The notes below the pieces were generated by a model. The model worked only from the letters and a program-made list of their open reading frames with translations, was not told the origin of the DNA and made no database searches. Positions 33,194 through 40,810 of a stretch of 64,000 nt of DNA are shown in pieces. How positions within the stretch are numbered: the stretch's first letter is position 1; each line of letters starts with the position of its first letter. The DNA is from Streptomyces sp. NBC_00510 (GTDB lineage: Bacteria > Actinomycetota > Actinomycetes > Streptomycetales > Streptomycetaceae), in contig CP107851.1 of NCBI GenBank assembly GCA_036013505.1, positions 8,604,001 through 8,668,000 on the forward strand, given 5' to 3'. Made by a program: the position numbers and the translations under genes.

Positions 33194-34507
33194 ATGAAAC
33201 GTGTGAATCGGCCTCACGGCGGCCTTCGTCTCGGACGAGGTGCTGCCTTCACCGTGCTCGTCTCCGCGAACGTGGTGATGATGGCCACGGCGAGCGCACC
33301 CTCACCGATCTACCCCCTGTACCGGGCGCGTTGGGGACTGTCGGTCACGATGCTGACGGTGATCTTCGCGGTGTACGTCGTGGGTCTGCTCGGCGCGCTG
33401 CTCACGGTCGGATCGCTGAGCGACCACATGGGCCGACGTCCGGTGCTGGCCGCCGCCCTCCTGGTGGCGGCGGCCAGCACGGCGATCTTCTGGACGGCCG
33501 ATGGCGTCGTGTCCCTCCTGGCCGCGCGGGTGGTGCAGGGCATCGCCACCGGGGCGGCCACGGGCGCTCTCGCCGCCGGTCTGGTCGAGTTCTCGCCCAC
33601 GGGACGTCCGCATCTGGGGCCGACGATGACGGCGGTGGGCACGAGTTTCGGCATGGCCGCCGGCGCGGGGACGGTGGGGTTGCTGGTCCCGTTGACCTCA
33701 CGTCCCGACGCGTACGTCTTTCCCGTCCTCACCTGTACTTTCGTGGTTCTGGCCGCGGTCGTCCTCGCGATGCCCGGGACGCGCGCCCCACGCGCCGGTG
33801 GGCTGGCGTTGCTGCGACCCAGGGTCCGGGTTCCGCGGGAAGCCCGGCCGGCGTTTCTCGCCTCCATTCCCGCCCTCGTCGCAGGGTGGTCCGTCACGGG
33901 GCTGTTCCTCGCGCTCACTCCGTCGCTGGTGAGCAATGTCCTGCACGTGCGGTCCGGCGCCGCGGGCGGGCTCAGCATCGCCGCGCTGTTCCTGGCCAAC
34001 AGCGTGGGCGGGTTGTGGTCGGTGCGGCACACGGCTCGGCTCGCCACGTTGCTGGGAGCGGTGCTCCTGGCCCTGGGCGCGGCCGGACTGGCGGTCGCGA
34101 TGGCCCTCGCGTCACCGGTCGTCTACGCGGGCGGATCGGTCGTCGCGGGGCTGGGGGTCGGACTGACCTTCAACGGCAACCTCCGCGCGATCAGCGAGGT
34201 CACGGGTGCGACGTCGCGGTCGGAGGTCTTCTCCGCCGTCTACGTGATCAGCTACGCGGCGCTGAGTCTCCCCGCCCTCGCGGCGGGGTTCGCGGCTCCC
34301 TTCTGGGGACTGGAGACCACGGGCTACCTCTACGTCGGCTTCGTCGGGGTGCTGTCCATCGGTGCCGCCCTCCGCGCCGCCCGGCCACGCGCTCACAGCC
34401 CTCTTGGCGGCCGGATAGGCGCGGCCTCGCAGACCGGCAGCCGGCGCCGACCTCACAGCGAAGGGATCCGTCACCGAGTGCATTTTGATGACAGAGGAAT
34501 TTCATGA
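33194..34507 (+). CDS. MFS transporter
   Basis: 437 residues, 12 hydrophobic helices. The loop between helices 2 and 3 carries GSLSDHMGRRPVL, the canonical MFS motif A; the first helix is followed by PSPIYPLYRARWGLS. ATG 33194 directly follows a GTG (33191) that could also serve. The last 40 residues are hydrophilic and may extend past the natural end. Being between an HD protein and a quinone oxidoreductase under a GlxA regulator suggests efflux of a reactive compound, but that is inference. Confidence 0.88.
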   Translation: MKRVNRPHGGLRLGRGAAFTVLVSANVVMMATASAPSPIYPLYRARWGLSVTMLTVIFAVYVVGLLGALLTVGSLSDHMGRRPVLAAALLVAAASTAIFWTADGVVSLLAARVVQGIATGAATGALAAGLVEFSPTGRPHLGPTMTAVGTSFGMAAGAGTVGLLVPLTSRPDAYVFPVLTCTFVVLAAVVLAMPGTRAPRAGGLALLRPRVRVPREARPAFLASIPALVAGWSVTGLFLALTPSLVSNVLHVRSGAAGGLSIAALFLANSVGGLWSVRHTARLATLLGAVLLALGAAGLAVAMALASPVVYAGGSVVAGLGVGLTFNGNLRAISEVTGATSRSEVFSAVYVISYAALSLPALAAGFAAPFWGLETTGYLYVGFVGVLSIGAALRAARPRAHSPLGGRIGAASQTGSRRRPHSEGIRHRVHFDDRGIS

Positions 34508-34645
34508 CAAAAGCACAGGGAAATTGTCTGCGATGGCGCGGATATCTTGGTGTGGTCATGGATCCTCGTGCGCGTCGAACAGTGTGCAATTCTTTTCACG
34601 TCGGCGAAACTCCGATGTGTGAATTTCTTCAAGAAAGGACTTGTC

Positions 34646-35569
34646 ATGCAAGCCGTCACCGCTCGGGACCGGAACGCCGGAGCCGATGGGCTCTCGCTCA
34701 CGGACATGCCCCACCCGCACGCCGCGGAGAACGACGTCATCGTGCGGGTGCACGCCGCGGGCTTCACACCGGGGGAACTCGACTGGCCGGGAACCTGGAC
34801 CGACCGGGCCGGCCGTGACCGGACGCCGAGCGTGCCCGGGCACGAACTGTCGGGCGTCGTGGCCGAACTGGGGTACGGAACCACCGGCCTGACCGTGGGG
34901 CAGCGGGTGTTCGGACTGGCCGACTGGGCCCGGAACGGCTCACTGGCCGAGTACGTCGCGGTAGAGGCCCGCAATCTCGCTGCGCTCCCGGCGGACGTCG
35001 ACCACACGGTGGCCGCCGCGCTGCCGATCTCCGGGCTGACCGCGTGGCAGGGCCTCTTCGACCACGGGCACCTCGGCACAGGCCAGACCGTCTTGATCCA
35101 CGGTGCCACGGGCGGGGTCGGGTCGATCGCCGTGCAGCTCGCACGCGAGGCGGGTGCCCGGGTGATCGGCACCGGCCGGGCCGCGGGCAGGAGCACCGCG
35201 CTCGATCTCGGCGCGGACGCGTTCGTGGACCTGCAGAACGACCGGCTCGAAGACGTCGGCGAGGTCGACCTCGTACTCGACGTGTTCGGCGGCGACATCC
35301 TCGAACGCTCGACGGCGCTGGTCCGTGCCGGCGGCACGCTCGTCACCATCGCAGAGCCACCCTCCGTCCAGCCCGAAGACGGGCGGGCCGTGTTCTTCGT
35401 CGTCGAAGCCGACCGGGCGCGTCTCGCGGACCTCATCCAGCGTGTCCGGGACGGACGGCTCAAGCCGATCGTCGGGGATGTGCTGCCCCTGTCCGAGGCA
35501 CCCGCGGCCTTCACCCACAAGGGGCGCCGGATCCCCGGCAAAACGATCATCAGGATCACGGAAGGCTGA
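34646..35569 (+). CDS. NADP-dependent quinone oxidoreductase / zinc-less MDR
   Basis: 307 residues. GroES-like N-terminal domain (VRVHAAGFTPGELDWPGTW, VPGHELSGVVAELG) and a nucleotide-binding domain with LIHGATGGVGSIAVQLAREAGARVIGTGRA. The catalytic Zn ligands of alcohol dehydrogenases are absent, as in quinone oxidoreductases. ATG 34646 has AAAGGAC 5 bases upstream. It closes the GlxA-linked series and is followed by a strong bidirectional hairpin. Likely role: reduction of quinones or enones. Confidence 0.9.
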   Translation: MQAVTARDRNAGADGLSLTDMPHPHAAENDVIVRVHAAGFTPGELDWPGTWTDRAGRDRTPSVPGHELSGVVAELGYGTTGLTVGQRVFGLADWARNGSLAEYVAVEARNLAALPADVDHTVAAALPISGLTAWQGLFDHGHLGTGQTVLIHGATGGVGSIAVQLAREAGARVIGTGRAAGRSTALDLGADAFVDLQNDRLEDVGEVDLVLDVFGGDILERSTALVRAGGTLVTIAEPPSVQPEDGRAVFFVVEADRARLADLIQRVRDGRLKPIVGDVLPLSEAPAAFTHKGRRIPGKTIIRITEG

Positions 35570-35590
35570 GTGCGGGCGCACGCCCGCAAG

Positions 35591-35634
35591 GGCAGGCCGG
35601 GCGCGCCGCGCGGGGGAGTGGCGCCCGGCCTGCC
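35591..35634. terminator. Bidirectional terminator hairpin
   Basis: GGCAGGCCGGGCGC (35591-35604) pairs perfectly with GCGCCCGGCCTGCC (35621-35634), 14 bp, loop 16. It stands between two convergent genes ending at 35569 and 35674. Confidence 0.8.
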
Positions 35635-35673
35635 GTGACGCCGGGCACCTCTCCCTGGGCGTGCTGGTGCGCC

Positions 35674-36678
35674 CTACGAAGCAGGCGAAGGACCGTCGGC
35701 CATGGTGTGTCCCCGGTCGTCCGAGTCGATGAAGGCGAGTGCCCGCCTGATGTGGGGGAGAAGGTCGCCCGGATACTCGTGCCCGAGTCCCGGCAGCAAT
35801 TCCACCTCGCAGGGAACTCCCTGCGAGGTGAGAAAACCGGCGAGTGCGGACAGCTTCCCGTACCGCACGCCGCCGTCGTCGTCCGCGCCCACCAAGAAGA
35901 AGCCACGCAACGGAAGGCCGCTCCGATGCCGCTTCTCGATGGACGGCAACCAGGACGCAGGGTGGGCGGTACGCGGCCCGGCCATCCCCAGCAGCACGAA
36001 GCCACGCGCCGGGACACTCCCTTCGAGCGCCAGGCGCAAGGCGGTCTCGGCGCCCATCGAGAACCCTGCGACGACCAGGCGATCCAGGTCCAACCGGTGA
36101 TCGGTCGTCAGCGCCGCGTACTGTTCGCGGACATCCCGCAAAGCCAAGGCCTCGTCGTCCCAGACAGCGCGATTCCGCGCGATCCACTGCGAGGACCGGA
36201 GGGCCACGAGCAGTCGGCCTTCGCCCACGAACCCTCGCCAGGCGCTCACCGATTCGTGGGCGTTCCCGCCGTTGCCGTGCAGAGCGACGACAGCGCGATG
36301 CGGCTGCACACCGGCCTCGCGCCCCACGGCGAGGTAGCGAGGGGGGACGGAGGCGGCCCGCCGGCGAGCCGTGCTCTCACGCGCCGCCACCTCGAAGTCG
36401 GCCGTGCCCTGCAAGGGCTCCCAGGACGGCGATTGACGCAGCAACACTTCGCCGTACCAGTGGCCCCGCTCCAGGGCCTCTCGCAAGAGCGCCACGGCAA
36501 GGTCAGCGTCGCCCATCCGTGCCGCCGCACACGACCGCAGGTAGTAGACCTCCGATTCGTTCTCGGTGAACTGCGGCCCCTCGTCCGTGACGAGGCGGTA
36601 CGCGTCCGCGTACCGCTGCTCGTCCGACAACTCCCTCACGCGTTCCCGCAGCCCTGGGAATCCGAGTGACGCCACCAC
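35674..36678 (-). CDS. Alpha/beta hydrolase (esterase) with N-terminal TPR-like region
   Basis: 334 residues. Residues 1-105 are helical and resemble TPR repeats (YADAYRLVTDEGPQF, YYLRSCAAARMGDADLAVALLREALERG). From about 120 an alpha/beta hydrolase follows: AVVALHGNGGNAHES (oxyanion region), VVAGFSMGAETALRLAL with Ser nucleophile, LLGMAGPRT, and LPGLGHEYPGDL with the catalytic His. GTG 36678 has GGAAGGGGG a few bases upstream. The order TPR then esterase is uncommon but consistent with a cytoplasmic serine hydrolase. Substrate unknown. Confidence 0.85.
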   Translation of the reverse strand: MVASLGFPGLRERVRELSDEQRYADAYRLVTDEGPQFTENESEVYYLRSCAAARMGDADLAVALLREALERGHWYGEVLLRQSPSWEPLQGTADFEVAARESTARRRAASVPPRYLAVGREAGVQPHRAVVALHGNGGNAHESVSAWRGFVGEGRLLVALRSSQWIARNRAVWDDEALALRDVREQYAALTTDHRLDLDRLVVAGFSMGAETALRLALEGSVPARGFVLLGMAGPRTAHPASWLPSIEKRHRSGLPLRGFFLVGADDDGGVRYGKLSALAGFLTSQGVPCEVELLPGLGHEYPGDLLPHIRRALAFIDSDDRGHTMADGPSPAS

Positions 36679-36721
36679 ATCCCCCTTCCGTCCACCCGCT
36701 CGGTAATGACCCGGGCGCGGT

Positions 36722-37213
36722 TCAGCGGGTTCGTATCACCGTGCTGCGGGCGAGTCGGTCGTGCATCCCCTGCCGGTGCGCGTCCGTGCCGATCGAGGTG
36801 ACGTTCTTGATGAGGATCACCGGGACAAGCCCTATCCCCACGTTGGCGAGGTGACGTATGAGCGCCCGCCCGTAACTGATCCGGCTGGCGCTGCCGAGTC
36901 TGACCACCTTCAGTCCCATGACGCGTTTGCCCGGCGTACGGCCCCAGCGGTGGGTACTGAATGGCGAGTACGTCAGCAAGAAGGCCAGAACCCACAAGGC
37001 CGCGACCAGTTGCCAGATGGTGGCGCCCTCATCTCCGACCCCGGCGAGGACGATCCTCTCGAAGGCCAGCAGCGGCACAAGGATGACAAGCCAGGCGATC
37101 AAAAGATCGATGCCGGCGGCCCATAGACGCTGCCACAGACTCGCGGGGGTCCCGGGGCCCGAGCGTGGAGCGGGCGAGTAGAGATCGTTACCGGCCGCCA
37201 GTTGTCCGAACAT
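36722..37213 (-). CDS. RDD family membrane protein
   Basis: 163 residues. After a short cytoplasmic lead (MFGQLAAGNDLYSPAP) comes ASLWQRLWAAGIDLLIAWLVILVPLL, the R-D-D-type first helix, then TYSPFSTHRWGRTPGKRVMGLKVVR and a last hydrophobic helix (HLANVGIGLVPVILIKN), all typical of RDD proteins. ATG 37213 has GGGAG 11 bases upstream. RDD proteins are membrane proteins of varied or unknown transport function. It is on the same strand as arsI and 158 bp downstream of it. Confidence 0.85.
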   Translation of the reverse strand: MFGQLAAGNDLYSPAPRSGPGTPASLWQRLWAAGIDLLIAWLVILVPLLAFERIVLAGVGDEGATIWQLVAALWVLAFLLTYSPFSTHRWGRTPGKRVMGLKVVRLGSASRISYGRALIRHLANVGIGLVPVILIKNVTSIGTDAHRQGMHDRLARSTVIRTR

Positions 37214-37370
37214 GCTCGTACCGGCTCCCTTGATCGCACGGAGAGTTCCGTCGGTTCCCGGCCCTCTGATGAAAGTGCAATCGTAAGGTAAAGCGCCTGG
37301 CCTGGTACGGCCGCCTGAGGCCGCGCACATGACGCCACGACAGGGGAAAGGCAGCGCGGGGCGGCGAAGT

Positions 37371-37904
37371 TCAGCAGCAGCCGGTCATCGCCGGGCGACC
37401 GCGATGAGGGGTGGTGCCGGGACCGCAGGCGCAGCCGCCGCTTTCGGCGGCCGGACTGCCGTCCTGGGCGGCCTCGGCCTGCTCCCCGGAGGTGCAGCAG
37501 GTGGCCGGAGCGCCCTCCACGCTCTTGCCGAGGGTGTCGGCGTCGGCCTTGACCACGTAGACCTCCCACGGCTCCTTGCCGGGGCCGGTGACCCAGACCT
37601 TGTCCTGGAGTGCGTAACAGCAGGAGGTGTCGTTCTCCTCGAAGGTGGCCAGACCGGCTTCCTGGAGCCGGCCGGTGGCTGCGGCGACCTGCTCGGTGGA
37701 GGCGACCTCGATGCCGAGGTGGTCCAGGCGGGTGTCCCGACCGTCCTCGCCCTCGATCAGGACGAGCTTGAGCGGAGGCTCGGCGATGGCGAAGTTCGCG
37801 TAGCCGGGGCGGAGTTTGGCGGGCTCGACGCCGAAGAGCCTGGAGTAGAACGCGATGGACCCCTCGAGGTCGGCGACGCGCAGGGCGAGCTGAACACGGG
37901 ACAT
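37371..37904 (-). CDS. arsI: ArsI/CadI family C-As lyase (glyoxalase fold)
   Basis: 177 residues. ArsI cleaves the C-As bond of trivalent organoarsenicals such as methylarsenite. The vicinal-oxygen-chelate fold is visible: MSRVQLALRVADLEGSIAFYSRLFGVEPAKL, LDHLGIEVAS (metal His), and NDTSCCYALQDKVWV, whose adjacent Cys pair binds As(III), then PWEVYVVK (metal Glu). A Cys-rich tail (SGGCACGPG, TGCC) is common in this branch. ATG 37904 follows GAGGAAGA. Divergent from arsR; a 24-bp inverted repeat lies 28 bp upstream as probable ArsR operator. Confidence 0.92.
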   Translation of the reverse strand: MSRVQLALRVADLEGSIAFYSRLFGVEPAKLRPGYANFAIAEPPLKLVLIEGEDGRDTRLDHLGIEVASTEQVAAATGRLQEAGLATFEENDTSCCYALQDKVWVTGPGKEPWEVYVVKADADTLGKSVEGAPATCCTSGEQAEAAQDGSPAAESGGCACGPGTTPHRGRPAMTGCC

Positions 37905-37932
37905 GACGGTCTTCCTCATCTGCCAGATGCCT

Positions 37933-37956
37933 CTGTATCGACATTCATCGATACAG
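37933..37956. promoter_or_regulatory. ArsR-type operator for arsI
   Basis: CTGTATCGA-n6-TCGATACAG is a perfect 9-bp inverted repeat, 28 bp upstream of the arsI ATG. It is different from the palindrome at the arsR start, but both contain TCGACA-like halves. Likely repressor site for the divergent ArsR. Confidence 0.75.
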
Positions 37957-37984
37957 CTTGACAAGCCCGAGGTTGCCAGCTGGA

Positions 37985-38014
37985 TCGACAGGTGTCAACA
38001 TAGACACATGTCGA
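37985..38014. promoter_or_regulatory. Near-perfect palindrome overlapping the arsR start
   Basis: TCGACAGGTGTC (37985-37996), six-base spacer AACATA, GACACATGTCGA (38003-38014): 11 of 12 positions are symmetrical. It covers the ATG of arsR (38008), so binding would block a probably leaderless transcript: autoregulation of the ars operon. Confidence 0.75.
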
Positions 38015-38397
38015 AATCAGAGCTGCGGATCCTCGGACAGGACGACGGGGCCGCCGTGTGCTGCTCGCCGATGGTCCGCGAACCCCTCGGCGAGGTGGAC
38101 GCGGCCGACCTGGCGCGCATGTTCAAGGCGCTGTCGGACCCCGTGCGGCTGCGGCTGCTGTCGCTGATCGCCTCCCACGAGGGCGGCGAGGCCTGCGTGT
38201 GCGACCTGACCGGGCCGTTCGACGTGTCGCAGCCGACGATCTCGCACCACCTGAAGGTGCTCCGCGAAGCCGGGCTGGTCGGCTCCGAGCGGCGAGGCAC
38301 CTGGGTCTACTACTGGGTGCTGCCGCCCGCGCTGGCGCGGCTCTCCGCGCTCCTCCAGGCACCGGCCGAACCGGCTGCCGCCGGGGTCCTCGGATGA
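38008..38397 (+). CDS. arsR: ArsR family transcriptional repressor
   Basis: 129 residues. Winged helix of the ArsR/SmtB family: LARMFKALSDPVRLRLLSLIASH, then EACVCDLTGPFDVSQPTISHHLKVLREAGLVGSERRG, where CVCDL holds the Cys pair that senses As(III); a further CCSP near the N-terminus may complete the site. No Shine-Dalgarno; the start lies inside a palindrome, so the mRNA is probably leaderless. The stop overlaps the aquaporin start (ATGA). Represses arsR-aquaporin-arsC and probably divergent arsI. Confidence 0.93.
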   Translation: MSKSELRILGQDDGAAVCCSPMVREPLGEVDAADLARMFKALSDPVRLRLLSLIASHEGGEACVCDLTGPFDVSQPTISHHLKVLREAGLVGSERRGTWVYYWVLPPALARLSALLQAPAEPAAAGVLG

Positions 38398-39122
38398 CCG
38401 CTTCCCTCGGTCGCCGCGTCGCGGCCGAGTTCGTGGGTACGGCCGCCCTGGTCGCGGTCGTGGTGGGCTCGGGCATCCAGGCCACCCAGCTCTCACGGGA
38501 CGTCGGCGTGCAGCTGCTCGCCAACTCCCTTGCCACGGTGTTCGGCCTGGGCGTGCTCATCGTGCTGCTCGGACCCGTCTCCGGCGCGCACTTCAACCCG
38601 GTCGTCACCGTAGCCGCCTGGTGGACGGGCCGCGCCACCGGAAGCGGGCCCTGTTCGCGTGAGGTCGCGGCCTATGTGCCCGCGCAGGTCGCCGGCGCCG
38701 TCGGTGGTGCGGTCCTGGCCGACGCGATGTTCGCCGAACCCCTGGTGGCCTGGTCCGCGCACGACCGGTCTGCCGGTCACCTGTGGCTGGGCGAGGTCGT
38801 CGCGACCGCGGGCCTGATCCTGCTCGTCCTCGGCCTCGGCCGTACCGGGCAGCAGCGCCTCGCGCCGGCAGCGGTCGCCTGCTACATCGGCGCCGCCTAC
38901 TGGTTCACCTCGTCCACCAGCTTCGCCAACCCCGCCGTGACGATCGGCCGCGCCTTCTCCGACACCTTCGCCGGCATCGCCCCCGCCTCCGTGGGGCCCT
39001 TCGTCGCCGCCCAGTTCGCCGGCGCCGCCCTCGGCCTTGCCTTGGTCGCCGTCCTTTTCGGACGCACCGCCCCGGCCTCGGCGCCCGTCGCCGAGCCCGG
39101 ACTCGCCGCCACCAGCATCTGA
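38394..39122 (+). CDS. MIP family channel (aquaglyceroporin) of the arsenic operon
   Basis: 242 residues, six membrane helices. The two pore loops are GAHFNPVVTVAAW (NPV instead of NPA) and STSFANPAVTIGRAFSDTF. It overlaps arsR by 4 bp and is followed by arsC after 14 bp. In comparable loci (for example the aqpS locus of Sinorhizobium) the channel lets arsenite leave down its gradient after arsenate reduction. No ArsB or Acr3 pump gene is in the operon, so the channel is the likely exit here. Its branch is separate from the MIP half of the fusion at 14760. Confidence 0.9.
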   Translation: MTASLGRRVAAEFVGTAALVAVVVGSGIQATQLSRDVGVQLLANSLATVFGLGVLIVLLGPVSGAHFNPVVTVAAWWTGRATGSGPCSREVAAYVPAQVAGAVGGAVLADAMFAEPLVAWSAHDRSAGHLWLGEVVATAGLILLVLGLGRTGQQRLAPAAVACYIGAAYWFTSSTSFANPAVTIGRAFSDTFAGIAPASVGPFVAAQFAGAALGLALVAVLFGRTAPASAPVAEPGLAATSI

Positions 39123-39136
39123 TCAAGGAAGACCTC

Positions 39137-39556
39137 GTGAGCACTCCCGCCGTCCCGTCCGTGCTGTTCGTCTGCGTCCACAACGCCGGCCGCTCCCAGA
39201 TGGCCGCCGCCTTCCTCACCCACCTCGGCGGGGACCGGGTCGAGGTCCGCTCGGCCGGCTCCGCGCCCGCCGACGCGGTCAACCCCGCCGTGGTCGAGGC
39301 CATGGAGGAAGCCGGGATCGACATCTCCGCCGAGGTCCCCAAGGTCCTCACCACCGAAGCGGTGCGGTCCTCCGACGTGGTCATCACCATGGGCTGCGGG
39401 GACGCCTGCCCGTACTTCCCCGGCAAGCGCTACCTCGACTGGCAGCTGGACGACCCCGCCGGTCAGGGCGTCGACGCCGTCCGCCCGATCCGCGACGAGA
39501 TCGAGCAGCGCATCGTGGGGCTGCTCACCGAACTCGGTGTCGAGACGCGGTCATGA
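39137..39556 (+). CDS. arsC: Arsenate reductase, low-molecular-weight phosphatase type
   Basis: 139 residues. Reduces arsenate to arsenite. The P-loop is VLFVCVHNAGRSQMAAAF (C-x5-R), with the resolving-thiol region TMGCGDACPYFPGKRYLDWQLDDP and the general-acid Asp in the last segment. The two Cys in GCGDAC fit thioredoxin- or mycothiol-linked recycling. GTG 39137 has AAGGAAG upstream. Last gene of arsR-aquaporin-arsC. Confidence 0.93.
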   Translation: MSTPAVPSVLFVCVHNAGRSQMAAAFLTHLGGDRVEVRSAGSAPADAVNPAVVEAMEEAGIDISAEVPKVLTTEAVRSSDVVITMGCGDACPYFPGKRYLDWQLDDPAGQGVDAVRPIRDEIEQRIVGLLTELGVETRS

Positions 39557-39622
39557 CCGCCGGATCACCTGACCTTCGCCGTCCGTAAGCTCGACCGTAC
39601 GACGCGAGGGGGGGGAGGGGCT

Positions 39623-40177
39623 GTGGGGACCTACCGGCAGACCGTCGTGGACCTGGACGCCTCGGCGGAGGAGGCGGACGTGCGGGGCCTGTGTGGCAGG
39701 GACTGGCTCGAGGCCGAAGGCTTCATCCGCCCGGTGCCATGGCGGGACGGTGTGGCGTATCTGGCCGGCCCGCGCTGGCGGGAGGCGGTCGACCTGGTCC
39801 CCTGGGACTCGCGCGCCCGGATCAGGGAGTTGGAGGAGGAACCCGGCGGCGAGGTCCAGGTGGTCACGGGCCGTACGGTCTTCGTCGCCGGCCCGGACGA
39901 ACTCCCTTCCGCGATCTGCCCCCGCTGCCAGTGCTCCACGTCCGCCTGGTCCGTCGAAACCGTCGACACCTGGTACACCACGGGTGCCGCCGACCTCGAC
40001 TGCCCGGCGTGCGCCCACCCCACGCCGCTTCCCGACTGGGAGTGGACCGGCGACTACTTCGCCTTCGCCTACGTGGGCTTCCAGTTCGACGACTGGCCGC
40101 CCCTTCACCCTCATTTCACGGCCGCCTTCGGGCAGGCGCTGGGTCACCGCTTCCGCGTGCTCACGGGAAAGATCTGA
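39623..40177 (+). CDS. Hypothetical protein with zinc-ribbon motif
   Basis: 184 residues from GTG 39623, preceded by a G-rich GGGGAGGGG. Two CxxC pairs (CPRCQC and CPACAH, about 40 residues apart) suggest a zinc ribbon between a DELPSAI segment and DWEWTGDYFAFAYVGFQFDDW. I do not recognise the family and have no functional clue; its position after arsC, with 66 bp between, may be fortuitous. Confidence 0.65.
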   Translation: MGTYRQTVVDLDASAEEADVRGLCGRDWLEAEGFIRPVPWRDGVAYLAGPRWREAVDLVPWDSRARIRELEEEPGGEVQVVTGRTVFVAGPDELPSAICPRCQCSTSAWSVETVDTWYTTGAADLDCPACAHPTPLPDWEWTGDYFAFAYVGFQFDDWPPLHPHFTAAFGQALGHRFRVLTGKI

Positions 40178-40340
40178 GCCGGACGCGCCGGCGCCGGGCG
40201 ACGTCGCCGGGCCCCGCCTGCGGCAACGAACGCAGACCTTGAGGAGCCCCTGCGCTCGCCCGAGGTGCGGCACTCTCGCGCCGGTGCCGAAGCGACCCTC
40301 CACACGAGAAACTTGACGCAGCAACAACTCTCTATGCTTG

Positions 40341-40353
40341 TTACTGCAAGTAA
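40341..40353. promoter_or_regulatory. 13-bp palindrome in the promoter region of the secreted-protein gene
   Basis: TTACT-GCA-AGTAA is a perfect inverted repeat, just after a possible promoter (TTGACG at 40313, TATGCT at 40333, spacer short at 14). It lies 60 bp before the ATG at 40413 and may be an operator. Confidence 0.45.
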
Positions 40354-40412
40354 TTCACGGCGTGGGCCGCCCGTTGCGAGCCCACGCGGTGACCGTTGAC
40401 AAGGAACGTTTC

Positions 40413-40801
40413 ATGGAAAGCCTCATGAAGGGCCTGCTCGGGGCCACCGCCGGGCTCGCACTGACCGCCGGCGCCCTCGGTGCCGCCGCCGGCTCCGCCG
40501 CCGCCGCGCCGGCCGCCGGCGAGGGCAACTGGAGCCCGTGCAGGGACCCGGCTTCGTGAACTGCACCAACGGCCCGAGCCGGGGCTACAAGGACGTCCCC
40601 CGCCTGGCCAAGATCACCACCATCAGCATCGACCTCAACGACAACATCCAGTCGCTGCGGACGGGCACGCAGGCCATGGAGACCTGGAACGACTACAACT
40701 TCCAGGGCACCTACGGCTACTGGGGCCCCAACTCGCAGTGGAGCAACCTGAGCTACCCGTACAGCGACGCCAACAGCTCGATCTCCCACCCCGGAATCTG
40801 A
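40413..40801 (+). pseudogene. Secreted beta-gamma-crystallin-like protein, one-base frameshift
   Basis: ATG 40413 (AAGGAACG upstream) encodes a signal peptide (LLGATAGLALTAGALGAAAG, then AAAAPA) and GNWSP, after which the frame is lost at a CCC run near 40534-40536. The neighbouring frame continues VQGPGFVNCTNGPSRGYK and the beta-gamma-crystallin-like NDNIQSLRTGTQAMETW and WNDYNFQGTYGYWGPN, ending SNLSYPYSDANSSIS. One more C gives a secreted protein of about 129 residues, mature part about 95. The fold is that of Streptomyces protease inhibitors and killer-toxin-like proteins; activity is not predicted. Confidence 0.75.
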
Positions 40802-40810
40802 CCTGAAGCG

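Noticed and set aside
39137..39556. Low-molecular-weight protein-tyrosine phosphatase
   Set aside because: The P-loop is shared, but the GCGDAC thiol region and the ars context favour arsenate reductase.
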